Positions 8,264 to 15,956 of a stretch of DNA of 64,000 nt are shown here, piece by piece. Within the stretch, counting starts at the first letter, position 1; each line of letters opens with the position of its first letter. The DNA lies in contig CAKSBF010000001.1 of NCBI GenBank assembly GCA_934438075.1, forward strand, positions 62,001-126,000, read 5' to 3'. The DNA comes from an uncultured Clostridia bacterium. Lineage in GTDB: Bacteria; Bacillota; Clostridia; UBA1381; UBA9506. The translations under genes were made by a program, and so were the position numbers. The notes below the pieces were generated by a model. The model searched no databases and had not been told where the DNA came from. It worked only from the letters and a program-made list of their open reading frames with translations.

Positions 8264-8767
8264 TCACTTCATTAAAATTTTATTTTTTTCAAAGATTTTA
8301 ATTAAAACGCAGCCCAGGATTAAGCCTGCAATGCCTTGCACCGCATTTGCCGGAATGTTTACGGCAGAGGATACAAAACCGTACATAAATCCCTCAAACA
8401 CATAATATCCAAGTATCATGATAATTTCCGCAATACCTCCCGAGACAATTCTGGAGGGCAGGTTTCCAATTTTTCCTTTCATAAATTGAAAACCGCCGAA
8501 CGCCGCCAGCGCCATAATACCCTTAATAACAAAAGTCGCAGGCGCATAAATTAAATAACCGGAAAACAGATCCGCAAGAGCCGAACCTACACCGGCCGCC
8601 AAAAATCCGTACAATGGCGATAAAAGCCATCCCGAAAGCAGCACGACACAATCGCCGAGATTCAAATATCCCTTTAGCGGCGAAGGTATTTTGATGAGCA
8701 TGGTTGCTACACAGGCAAGCGCTGCCAACATTGCTGATATCACGATTTTTTGAGTTTTTGTTTTCAT
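8264..8767 (-). CDS. ECF-transporter S component, probably for a vitamin B6 compound
   Basis: A 167-residue protein with about five or six membrane helices. The N-terminus MKTKTQKIVISAMLAALACV and the LKGYLNLGDCVVLLSGWLLSPLYG segment are typical of energy-coupling-factor substrate-binding subunits. These capture a vitamin and join a shared AAT energising module, whose genes are not in the window. Substrate cannot be read from the sequence alone. Because it is divergently paired with a MocR/PdxR-type regulator using pyridoxal phosphate, a B6 vitamer (PdxU-like) is the best guess; a thiamine precursor is possible. Confidence 0.8.
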   Translation of the reverse strand: MKTKTQKIVISAMLAALACVATMLIKIPSPLKGYLNLGDCVVLLSGWLLSPLYGFLAAGVGSALADLFSGYLIYAPATFVIKGIMALAAFGGFQFMKGKIGNLPSRIVSGGIAEIIMILGYYVFEGFMYGFVSSAVNIPANAVQGIAGLILGCVLIKIFEKNKILMK

Positions 8768-8779
8768 ATCATCTACCCC

Positions 8780-8808
8780 TTTACAATGGTTTAAATGTAT
8801 TGTATAAT
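8780..8808 (+). promoter_or_regulatory. Promoter for the MocR-type regulator
   Basis: TTTACA, 17 bases, TATAAT in the 91-base divergent region. The reverse strand also has a TATAAT-like box at 8814-8819. The two promoters would overlap, so binding of the regulator here could affect both genes. Confidence 0.65.
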
Positions 8809-8858
8809 ATATTTGATTATATCACAAGTACCAGAAAAGGAGATTTTTATATAACCAG

Positions 8859-9950
8859 ATGAAATATTCAATTAATCAGCAATCAAAAGAAAGTGCTTAC
8901 ATGCAGCTGTATAAACAACTGCGTACTGACATTATCAATTTAGTTTATAAATATGGAGATAAACTGCCGTCAAAGCGAATACTCGCCGAAGAAACCTCCT
9001 CCAGCGTTATTACAGTAAAACACGCGTATGAGATTTTATGCGACGAAGGCTATCTTGAATCAAAGGAACGCAGCGGCTATTATGTGACATATCGCAGATG
9101 TGATTTTGCCCCCATTGCGGAAAAGGAATGGAAACACACTTCTGCACACCTTACATACCATCACAGCGACGACGAATTTCCGTTTTCTGTCTTTGCCAAG
9201 ACCATGCGTAACGTAATTATAAAATACGGCGAGCAAATTTTGATTAAATCTCCGAATCAAGGAAGTCTTGAACTAAGACAGGCCATTTCAGACTATCTGG
9301 CACGCGGAAAGGGAATCAGCGTTTCCGCCGACCAAATTATTGTTGGTTCAGGCGCCGAATATCTGTACGGACTTATCGTACAATTTTTGGGTCGTGATAA
9401 AATCTATGCGCTTGAAAATCCCTCCTATGAAAAAATACTTTCCGTATACAAAGCAAACGGCGCGGCATGTGATTTACTTGCCTTAGGTAATGATGGCATA
9501 TTAACCTCCGAGCTAAGCAGAACCCGGGCATCCGTTTTGCACATTACGCCATTTCGAAGCTTTCCAAGCGGCATTACCGCAAGCGCTTCCAAACGAAACG
9601 AATACATACACTGGGCAACTGCCAACAACAGAACGATTATTGAGGACGATTTTGACTCAGAGTTTACTGTTTCGAGCAAAAATGAAGATACCGTATTTTC
9701 ACTGGAGCCCACGCGAAGTGTTATTTACATAAATACCTTTACAAAGACGATTGCTCCATCCATGAGAATCGGATACATGGTTCTCCCGAAAGAATATGTT
9801 ATTCCCTTTCACAATAAAATGGGGTTTTACTCTTGTACGGTTCCAATATTTGAGCAATATGTACTGGCAGAGTTTATCAATAACGGTGATTTTGAACGAC
9901 ATATCAACCGCGTCAGAAGGAAACGCCGCCAGGCACTAAAAAAGAAATAA
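8859..9950 (+). CDS. MocR/PdxR-family transcriptional regulator, C-terminally truncated
   Basis: Residues 1-75 form a GntR winged helix (PSKRILAEETSSSVITVKHAYEIL, DEGYLESKERSGYYV). The rest is an aminotransferase class I fold with DDFDSEF and the PLP lysine K296 in TFTKTIAPSMR. Full-length members have about 460-480 residues; this one stops at 363 just after HINRVRRKRRQALKKK, so the C-terminal subdomain is missing. The usual PSHQFPTG is changed to PFRSFPSG. The AAAAGGAG site is 16 bases from the ATG, which is long. It may be a recent pseudogene or a shortened regulator of the divergent transporter gene. Confidence 0.85.
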   Translation: MKYSINQQSKESAYMQLYKQLRTDIINLVYKYGDKLPSKRILAEETSSSVITVKHAYEILCDEGYLESKERSGYYVTYRRCDFAPIAEKEWKHTSAHLTYHHSDDEFPFSVFAKTMRNVIIKYGEQILIKSPNQGSLELRQAISDYLARGKGISVSADQIIVGSGAEYLYGLIVQFLGRDKIYALENPSYEKILSVYKANGAACDLLALGNDGILTSELSRTRASVLHITPFRSFPSGITASASKRNEYIHWATANNRTIIEDDFDSEFTVSSKNEDTVFSLEPTRSVIYINTFTKTIAPSMRIGYMVLPKEYVIPFHNKMGFYSCTVPIFEQYVLAEFINNGDFERHINRVRRKRRQALKKK

Positions 9951-10074
9951 CTTCATAGCCACGATATAACATTTTTTGAAAATCATCACATGACACTTTT
10001 AATTTTCATGCATGTTTTCTTTATTTCGGCACATTCTAAAAAAGAAATAAAAATAAACTCTAAAGGAAACTGTT

Positions 10075-10476
10075 ATGAATTTAAAAATGCCGGATATGTT
10101 TTTTATTTTCCCCATTGGCGGAGCAGGTTATAATCTGCTTGAGATACTTTGGCGCGGCTACACTCACTGGAGCATGGCGCTCGCCGGAGGGCTGTGTTTT
10201 TGCTGTATATACGCCATCTGCAGCAGCCAAGGAACGCATTTTCTTACAAAATGCGCACTTTGTGCCTTTACAATAACAGGAATAGAATTTGTCTTTGGAT
10301 GCATCGTCAATTTGCTATTTCATATGGAGGTATGGGACTATTCACATTTGCCTTTGCATTTACTTGGTCAAGTCTGTCTGCCCTATACTGCATTATGGTT
10401 TCTCCTCACCATGCCGCTCATACCTTTATGCAAACGTCTGAATGTTCTCATCCGCAAGCTGGAAGCTGCATCATAA
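10075..10476 (+). CDS. CmpB-family (PF06541-like) membrane protein, putative ABC transporter permease
   Basis: A 133-residue membrane protein with about four hydrophobic segments. Family-like features are an N-terminal GGAGYNLLEILWRGYTHWSMALAGG and the later NLLFHMEVWDYSHLPLHLLGQ, matching the E-WRG-SHWSM and VWDYS-P-N--GQ pattern of the family named ABC_trans_CmpB. No transport substrate or ATPase partner is known. The start has AAAGGAAA upstream. It follows the truncated MocR gene by 124 bases and ends before a shared terminator. Confidence 0.75.
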   Translation: MNLKMPDMFFIFPIGGAGYNLLEILWRGYTHWSMALAGGLCFCCIYAICSSQGTHFLTKCALCAFTITGIEFVFGCIVNLLFHMEVWDYSHLPLHLLGQVCLPYTALWFLLTMPLIPLCKRLNVLIRKLEAAS

Positions 10477-10511
10477 AATGAAATTGCCCGAGGGCAGGTC
10501 TCCGCGCAAAC

Positions 10512-10550
10512 TAAAAAGCTGTTTCGCATGTGCGAAACAGCTTTATTTGC
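10512..10550. terminator. Bidirectional terminator between the CmpB-like gene and secG
   Basis: AGCTGTTTCGCA-TG-TGCGAAACAGCT, a perfect 12-base stem with A-rich and T-rich flanks. It serves the plus-strand CmpB-like gene and probably secG from the other side. Confidence 0.85.
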
Positions 10551-10588
10551 GTATCAATCATTATAAGCAAAAATCAAAAAAACTCTGC

Positions 10589-10822
10589 TTACTTATTCAG
10601 GAAAAACAATGCAATTGATGTTATCAAGAACAAAATTGCAACAACAGACGTCCATTTTTCCAAAATCGCATCAATCGTTCTGCCCTTATTTTTACCGAAA
10701 AACGTATCTGCACCGCCTGCAATGGAGCCGGACAAACCAGCCTCTTTTCCGGACTGAAAGAGAACGATAACAACCAAAACAACTGCAATAATAACATGCA
10801 GAATCTGAACTGCCAGTAACAT
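10589..10822 (-). CDS. secG: Preprotein translocase subunit SecG
   Basis: The 77-residue protein has two membrane helices (about 3-22 and 55-74) separated by the conserved loop LFQSGKEAGLSGSIAGGADTFFGKNKGRT. This is diagnostic of SecG, the accessory helix-pair subunit of the SecYEG channel. ACGGAGGTG precedes the ATG. The gene lies downstream of rpmE on the same strand. Confidence 0.96.
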   Translation of the reverse strand: MLLAVQILHVIIAVVLVVIVLFQSGKEAGLSGSIAGGADTFFGKNKGRTIDAILEKWTSVVAILFLITSIALFFLNK

Positions 10823-10878
10823 ATCAACACCTCCGTAAGAGTCGTATCTATATCAGTAAAAAAACGCCGAATTAAAGA

Positions 10879-10933
10879 GTATAACCGATACCCGCCGCAA
10901 TAAAGCGGCAGGGTAATATTGATAAGGTTATAC
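10879..10933. repeat. Nested inverted repeat between rpmE and secG
   Basis: An outer perfect 8-base repeat GTATAACC / GGTTATAC encloses an inner hairpin ACCC-GCCGC / GCGGC-GGGT with a small bulge. It lies in the rpmE-secG gap and is not followed by a strong U-run on the reverse strand. A leaky terminator, processing site or small regulatory element is possible. Confidence 0.6.
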
Positions 10934-10945
10934 GCAGAAGAAAAA

Positions 10946-11149
10946 TTATTTGGACATACCAAATCTCTTTCTGAACTTCTCAACGCGACCGCCGGTATCA
11001 ACCAGCTTCTGCTTACCTGTGAAGAACGGATGGCACTTAGAACAAATTTCAACCGTAATATTTTCCTTTGTAGAACCCGTTTCAATCACTTCGCCGCATG
11101 CGCATTTGATGGTTGTCTGCTTATAATCAGGATGGATTCCTTCTTTCAT
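10946..11149 (-). CDS. rpmE: 50S ribosomal protein L31 (zinc-binding type)
   Basis: Begins MKEGIHPDYKQTTIKCACGE and has cysteines 16, 18, 36 and 39, the four ligands of the zinc-containing L31 form. An upstream GTG at 11168-11170 would add seven residues, but AGAGGTGA lies at the right distance before the ATG at 11147-11149, giving 67 residues, the family's normal length. Confidence 0.95.
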   Translation of the reverse strand: MKEGIHPDYKQTTIKCACGEVIETGSTKENITVEICSKCHPFFTGKQKLVDTGGRVEKFRKRFGMSK

Positions 11150-11191
11150 CTGTTTCACCTCTTTCAGCACTTTCCAGTATACAACAGGCTA

Positions 11192-11220
11192 ATTATAGCA
11201 TATAAAATCATTTTTTGCAA
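11192..11220 (-). promoter_or_regulatory. SigA-type promoter for rpmE
   Basis: Reverse strand TTGCAA, 17 bases, TATAAT, about 45 bases before the rpmE ATG. It may also drive secG by readthrough. Confidence 0.82.
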
Positions 11221-11227
11221 GTACTTT

Positions 11228-12382
11228 TTATGAAATTTGAAGATTTTTTTCCCTAAGTTTCTTGGAAATAAATCTGTCGTAAAACACCAATTTCAAAACC
11301 GCTATGAGCGGAACGCCCAAAAACATACCGAAAATTCCTCCAAATTTTCCGCCTATCGTAACACCCGCGATAACCAAAAGCGGACTAATCCCTACCTGCG
11401 TGGACATAATCTTCGGACCGATAATCAGATTATCCAAGATCTGAATTCCAACGGCAAACAACACCGTGATAAATGCCGGCCAAAAACCTCCGATAAATAA
11501 TGCCAAAAGCACACACGGAACGGAACCGATCCACGGTCCGAAATATGGAATCATATTTGTTATAGCGATAATCAGCGCAATGAGAGGCGCTAAGGGTATC
11601 TTGAGAGGCACCAATACAATCAGTCCAATGGTAAACATAATGAAGGACTGCAATAGCTTGCTTACAATGAAATTTTGAAAAATTACATTTATCTCCTGTG
11701 TTGTCTTAAAAATACTTTCCACTCTTTTCTCCGAAAACAAGGAGTAAGTTAATTTTTTTGCCTGCAATATTAATGCCTCTTTGCTATACAGCAAGTAAAC
11801 GGAAACAACTACGCCGAAGAAAATGCGCATCACCGCCTGTGCCGAACCGCTGACGGCGGAGGTAACCGCACCGCCGATAAACGAAATATCCATCACACCT
11901 GTTAACCAATTATAGAGTGTTTCAAACAGACCTTTTGTATATACCTCAACCGACTCCGTAATTTCCGGATCAAAGGAATTGGTAAAATCCAAAAGCCATA
12001 TTTCAAAATTAGAGGCATAGCGCGGAATGTTATCAATTAAATCACTTACGCCTTTTCTTATCGTCGGAACAATTGCGACAATAAAAATCGTCAGCAAGCC
12101 CAGGAGCAGTAAATATAAAAACGCAATAATAACTGCACGTTTTCCGTGCTTTACAGATGGCGTATCTTTTCTGGAAGCAATCAATTTTTCAAAGAATACC
12201 ATTGCAGGATTCAGCAAATATGCAAAAGCAAAACCCCAAATGAAATATGCTACACAGTCATAAATTGCCGAAAGAACTCCTTGAAAGGAAATTTCCGTTG
12301 CAAAAACCAGTTTGATAATCACTGCCGCAAGAAAAACAATGGGTATTACTCCCAGGTACGGAATTTTAAACTTTTTTAACAT
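11228..12382 (-). CDS. AI-2E family (PerM/YtvI-type) membrane transporter
   Basis: About 384 residues with seven to eight membrane segments. Conserved segments are IPRYASNFEIWL, VVSVYLLYSKEALILQAKKL, ITNMIPYFGPWIGSVPC, LDNLIIGPKIMSTQVGISPLLV and GGIFGMFLGVPLIAVLK, the usual signature of the AI-2E/UPF0118 permeases. Some members export the signal AI-2, others exchange ions; the substrate here is unknown. The frame is open to 12421, but AAGGGGA stands at good distance before the ATG at 12380-12382. It is 22 bases after cwlD and probably cotranscribed with it. Confidence 0.88.
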   Translation of the reverse strand: MLKKFKIPYLGVIPIVFLAAVIIKLVFATEISFQGVLSAIYDCVAYFIWGFAFAYLLNPAMVFFEKLIASRKDTPSVKHGKRAVIIAFLYLLLLGLLTIFIVAIVPTIRKGVSDLIDNIPRYASNFEIWLLDFTNSFDPEITESVEVYTKGLFETLYNWLTGVMDISFIGGAVTSAVSGSAQAVMRIFFGVVVSVYLLYSKEALILQAKKLTYSLFSEKRVESIFKTTQEINVIFQNFIVSKLLQSFIMFTIGLIVLVPLKIPLAPLIALIIAITNMIPYFGPWIGSVPCVLLALFIGGFWPAFITVLFAVGIQILDNLIIGPKIMSTQVGISPLLVIAGVTIGGKFGGIFGMFLGVPLIAVLKLVFYDRFISKKLREKNLQIS

Positions 12383-12404
12383 AACAGTTCCCCTTTTTCT
12401 TCTG

Positions 12405-13121
12405 TCATTGCTGCGCAGCAAAATATTTTACAACACTTGCATAAATCGCCCACGCAGTCTTCTTCTGATAGTCCTCACTCAGCAGTTTTTGCTCCTCCTC
12501 CCGATTAGAAAGAAATCCGCACTCTACCAAAACTGCCGGCACTTTAGCTTTTTTCAGTAAATAGATATCGCCTGTTGCCTGTTTAACTTCGCGATGCATC
12601 TCCGGTTCCAAAACACGAATTAACTCCTCTTGAAGCAGCTTTGCCATTTTCTCGCTCTGCTCCCCGTTCGGGGAATAAAATACCTGAGGACCGCTATACT
12701 TTGGATCGGTAAATTTATTCATATGAACACTGACAAATAGATCCGCATCGGATTGGTTCATCAGTTTTTCCCGGTTAGACATGTCGGAACGTTTTTTTTG
12801 CCGCACCGTCTTCCCGGAATCCTGTATCCCTTCGTCATCCGTTCGTGTCATAATGACCTTCATGCCGCTTTGCTCCAAAAATTCTTGTGTCAGCAGCGCA
12901 ATTTTAAGATTTAGCTCCTGTTCCTTCGCCCCCGTAGTCCCTACTGCACCGCCATCCGGTTCACCATGACCGGCATCTAAAACAATTACCTTACCGTAGC
13001 AAGGAAGTGTAACCTGACGATAACCAAAAACATTTTCGATCCACAAGCCGGCGCAATACACAGAAATAAAAAAAATTGCTGACAGTAGTAAAACATTCCA
13101 TTTTCTTAAAATTAAAATCAT
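12405..13121 (-). CDS. cwlD: N-acetylmuramoyl-L-alanine amidase CwlD (spore cortex)
   Basis: The 238-residue protein has an N-terminal membrane anchor (about 8-28) and an Amidase_3 zinc hydrolase domain: VIVLDAGHGEPDGGAVG with zinc ligand H52, LNLKIALLTQEFLE, DLFVSVHMNKF, and VPAVLVECGFLSN. Size and motifs match CwlD, which removes peptides from muramic acid so that muramic lactam can form in the spore cortex. Its presence suggests a spore-former. AGGTGG precedes the ATG. Confidence 0.88.
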   Translation of the reverse strand: MILILRKWNVLLLSAIFFISVYCAGLWIENVFGYRQVTLPCYGKVIVLDAGHGEPDGGAVGTTGAKEQELNLKIALLTQEFLEQSGMKVIMTRTDDEGIQDSGKTVRQKKRSDMSNREKLMNQSDADLFVSVHMNKFTDPKYSGPQVFYSPNGEQSEKMAKLLQEELIRVLEPEMHREVKQATGDIYLLKKAKVPAVLVECGFLSNREEEQKLLSEDYQKKTAWAIYASVVKYFAAQQ

Positions 13122-13296
13122 AATGCACCACCTAAACTTATACTACTTTCAGTTTATTCGTTCGGCGGGCACAGTATGATTGAATCAATCTGCTCTGTTG
13201 ATTTATCAACAGTATATCATACAATTATTAAAAAATCTATACAATATCATGAATCTTTTCTTAATTTTAATATTTACAAAAGTCATTTAAAAATAC

Positions 13297-13325
13297 TTTA
13301 CAATTCCCGCAATTTATGGTATATT
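13297..13325 (+). promoter_or_regulatory. Promoter for the cyclophilin gene
   Basis: TTTACA, 17 bases, TATATT, about 35 bases before the AAGGAGGC ribosome site. Confidence 0.65.
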
Positions 13326-13372
13326 GAATACAAAAATTTTGTAACTGTCACAAACACTAAGGAGGCAAACAT

Positions 13373-13891
13373 ATGAACAACCCAAAAGTAACTTTCACTA
13401 TGGAAAACGGCAGCAAAATGGTTGCCGAACTTTACCCGGAAGTTGCACCAAACACTGTGCGCAACTTTATTTCACTGATAAATAAAGGCTTTTATAACGG
13501 TTTAATTTTTCATCGCGTAATCCCCGGTTTCATGATTCAGGGCGGCGACCCCGATGGACGCGGAACGGGCGGTCCCGGTTACTCGATTCGCGGAGAATTT
13601 TTAATGAATGGGGTTGTAAACGAATTAAAACACACGCGCGGCGTTCTCTCTATGGCACGTGCACAGCACCCCGATTCTGCCGGTTCTCAATTTTTTATTA
13701 TGTCAGATCCCGCGCCGCACTTAGATGGGCAATACGCTGCCTTTGGCAAGGTAATTGAAGGTTTGGATACGATTGACGAAATTATTTCCGTTGCAACCGA
13801 TATGATGGATAAACCTTTAGAAGACCAGAAAATCAGTTCCGTCACCGTTGACACTTTCGGAGTGGATTACCCCGAACCGGAAACAATTTAA
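13373..13891 (+). CDS. Cyclophilin-type peptidyl-prolyl cis-trans isomerase
   Basis: The 172-residue, single-domain protein has no signal peptide. Hallmark residues are visible: NFISLINKGFYNGLIFHRVIPGFMIQGGDP, GVLSMARAQHPDSAGSQFFIM and HLDGQYAAFGKVIEGLDTID, including the catalytic arginine in FHRV and the QFFI strand. It accelerates proline isomerisation during cytoplasmic protein folding. An AAGGAGGC site precedes the ATG. Confidence 0.96.
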   Translation: MNNPKVTFTMENGSKMVAELYPEVAPNTVRNFISLINKGFYNGLIFHRVIPGFMIQGGDPDGRGTGGPGYSIRGEFLMNGVVNELKHTRGVLSMARAQHPDSAGSQFFIMSDPAPHLDGQYAAFGKVIEGLDTIDEIISVATDMMDKPLEDQKISSVTVDTFGVDYPEPETI

Positions 13892-13969
13892 CCCTTGCAG
13901 AATATAATGTACCACAAGGTCGAAAATGGCAAAACAACGTCTGCTGCCATTTCAGTTGGGGGGTGCATT

Positions 13970-14125
13970 ATGAAAAAAAATGATTGTTTTGACTGTTTTC
14001 TGCGCAATCTGGAAATAATGGAACAGGAGTTAAACTGTCTCTTCAGACCTCGTCCGCCCTGTCCTCCAAAATGCGGTTGTCCTCCTCCCGATTGCTGCAA
14101 AAAGAAAAAGGGCTGCAAGTGCTGA
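13970..14125 (+). CDS. Small Cys/Pro-rich protein of unknown function
   Basis: A 51-residue protein with ten cysteines (6, 9, 23, 31, 35, 37, 42, 43, 49, 51). A short helical stretch FLRNLEIMEQELNCLF is followed by RPRPPCPPKCGCPPPDCC and a Lys/Cys tail. The frame is open from a TTG at 13895, but GGGGGGTG just before the ATG at 13970 argues for the short form. The composition resembles small spore-coat or metal-binding proteins; no family is recognised. It lies between the cyclophilin gene and 6S RNA. Confidence 0.6.
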   Translation: MKKNDCFDCFLRNLEIMEQELNCLFRPRPPCPPKCGCPPPDCCKKKKGCKC

Positions 14126-14207
14126 TTGCTAAAAGGGGGAATTAACAATTTCTCACCCCGATTTGTGAAAAGCAACAAAAAATATTTAAATATAGCAGAT
14201 TTTGTTA

Positions 14208-14236
14208 TTGATATTTTCCGTAAGCGGTGGTATAAT
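14208..14236 (+). promoter_or_regulatory. SigA-type promoter for the 6S RNA
   Basis: TTGATA, 17 bases, TATAAT. The transcript would start about 14243. Confidence 0.82.
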
Positions 14237-14242
14237 ATAAAC

Positions 14243-14440
14243 ACAGTAAGATTTGTCCCTGCGGTGTTCGTGAATTAGCGGTTTTTAATTTACCAACACT
14301 TTTAATACGGGAATTCGCACTTCAGGCGCAGCGTATACGCCCCCCATTTATATGGCCAGGGGACATATAAAACGCGTGAGAGAATACCCACCTGCAAATG
14401 CAGGTAAAAATTAACCGTATACACGGCACAGCGGGGCTTT
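14243..14440 (+). ncRNA. ssrS: 6S RNA (probable)
   Basis: A promoter-driven, non-coding transcript of about 190-200 bases. The ends pair as CCCUGC-G-GUG with CAC-A-GCGGGG, and the 5' part contains GCGGUGUUCGUGAAUU, like the closing stem of known 6S RNAs. The middle is a long mostly unpaired or weakly paired region with a small hairpin ACCUGC/GCAGGU, as expected for the central bubble that mimics open promoter DNA and traps SigA-RNA polymerase. A strong terminator follows. Assignment is by structure and motif only. Confidence 0.7.
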
Positions 14441-14445
14441 CTAAC

Positions 14446-14487
14446 AAAAGAGAACGGTGCAACTAAACAGCTGCACCGTTCTCTTTT
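14446..14487. terminator. Bidirectional terminator between 6S RNA and the histidine kinase gene
   Basis: AAAAGAGAACGGTGCA, ten-base loop, TGCACCGTTCTCTTTT: a perfect 16-base stem ending the plus-strand RNA and the minus-strand kinase gene, whose stop is at 14496. Confidence 0.93.
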
Positions 14488-14495
14488 CCATAAAC

Positions 14496-15941
14496 TTACG
14501 ATGAAACCTCTGTTTGTTCTTCCGCATATGGCAGCGAAAACCAAAATTCCGAGCCGCAGCCCGGTTTGCTGTGAATGCCGTACTGTGCCCTATGTGCCTC
14601 CAAAACATTTTTAACAATAGAAAGACCAATTCCGCTCCCTCTGCCCGTCCGGCAATGGGTACTGCTTGATTTATAATAACGATCCCAAACCCTTTTTTGC
14701 TCTTCCTCCGTCAGACCTACTCCTGTGTCACGCACCGAAAAGGCAACACAGCCTTCCTGCCGTTTCACGGTCACGGACACTGACTTATCCTCTCCTGTAT
14801 AATTTATCGCATTGCTTATAAGATTATAGATTGCCTGTTCCATTCTCTGTTCATCCGCGTATATAAAACAATCGTTTTCCAGTTCCGACGTGAAGCAATA
14901 TCCCTCCAATTCTGCAAGAACATGAAATCCATGCAAAATATTGGCAACGGTTTCCGATAAATTAAAGCAGCTGTAGGAAAGTTCTGCCGTCCCTGCCTCC
15001 AGCTTAGATAAGTCCAGTAAATCGCTGACCAAAAGACTGAGACGATCCGTCTCATCAATAATAACTCCTGTATGCTGCTGTCTTTTCTGCGGATTGTCAC
15101 CCGAAATATCACGTATCATTTCCGCATAAGATTTAATAATAGTCAATGGCGTACGCAAATCATGCGAAACATTTGCAATTAAGTCGCGGCGGAGCGTGTC
15201 TGTTTTAGATAATTCCTTTGTCATATCATTCAGTGAGGAGGCAAGCTGATCAATTTCTGTATAGCCGCCTTCATCAAACACAACCTGATAATTTCCGGTT
15301 GCCAACTCAGCAGCAGACATACTCAGTCTTGTCAGAGGTCTTGAAAACTTTTTTGCCATGAAATACGACAGGATAAAAGCCGCAGTCAAAGCAAGCACCG
15401 TAACAATCAGCAATTGATTTTGCAGTACCTGCTGCGCCGCACCAACCGGTGCAAGCGGTGAACTTACATAAAGGTATACACATTCTTCTCCGTCCCGCTC
15501 CAGCTCTGCGCCAAAAACCACGGTGTGAATCCCTTTGTTAAAATCTGTCCGGTACGTTATCTTTTTGTTCTCACTTTGCTGCATTTCTTTGATAAACACA
15601 CGAAAATCTCTCGGACTGGCCATCGGCACTCCCAGTCCAATAAACGTATCATCACTGATAATGGGATATCCGCTTTCATCAATCAGTTGCGCGACAATCC
15701 CGTTTTTAAAGGCAATGTTATGAATATATTCGTCAAAATCCTCTTTTCCATACTCTGTCACCAATGTATTTCCTATTTTCACAATCTGATGCATTTTCAT
15801 ATTCTCATAAAAGGTATTTAGGAGAATAATCTCAAACAGCCATAAAATCAGCATAATAATTAACGCAAAGCTGCCAAAATAGATCCATAATTTAAATTTA
15901 AGGCTTTTCGCATCTAAAAATTTTTTTAAACGATTCATCAT
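14496..15941 (-). CDS. Membrane sensor histidine kinase (two-component)
   Basis: 481 residues. A membrane helix (about 17-36), an extracellular region to about 165 and a second helix (about 168-190) are followed by HAMP, a HisKA domain with phospho-accepting H260 in NVSHDLRTPLT, and an HATPase domain (NLISNAINYT, RDTGVGLTEEE, GSGIGLSIVKNVLEAH). It passes phosphate to the response regulator encoded just upstream. The signal sensed is not known. The start is either of two adjacent ATGs after GGAGGG; the second has better spacing. Confidence 0.94.
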   Translation of the reverse strand: MMNRLKKFLDAKSLKFKLWIYFGSFALIIMLILWLFEIILLNTFYENMKMHQIVKIGNTLVTEYGKEDFDEYIHNIAFKNGIVAQLIDESGYPIISDDTFIGLGVPMASPRDFRVFIKEMQQSENKKITYRTDFNKGIHTVVFGAELERDGEECVYLYVSSPLAPVGAAQQVLQNQLLIVTVLALTAAFILSYFMAKKFSRPLTRLSMSAAELATGNYQVVFDEGGYTEIDQLASSLNDMTKELSKTDTLRRDLIANVSHDLRTPLTIIKSYAEMIRDISGDNPQKRQQHTGVIIDETDRLSLLVSDLLDLSKLEAGTAELSYSCFNLSETVANILHGFHVLAELEGYCFTSELENDCFIYADEQRMEQAIYNLISNAINYTGEDKSVSVTVKRQEGCVAFSVRDTGVGLTEEEQKRVWDRYYKSSSTHCRTGRGSGIGLSIVKNVLEAHRAQYGIHSKPGCGSEFWFSLPYAEEQTEVSS

Positions 15942-15956
15942 TTTCCCTCCGATGCC

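Noticed and set aside
11236..11500. Small plus-strand frames opposite the AI-2E transporter gene
   Set aside because: Antisense to conserved membrane-protein segments, with no ribosome site.
14302..14544. Minus-strand reading frame of 80 codons across the 6S RNA and its terminator
   Set aside because: It runs through a strong bidirectional terminator and has no ribosome site or family resemblance; the region is better explained as 6S RNA.
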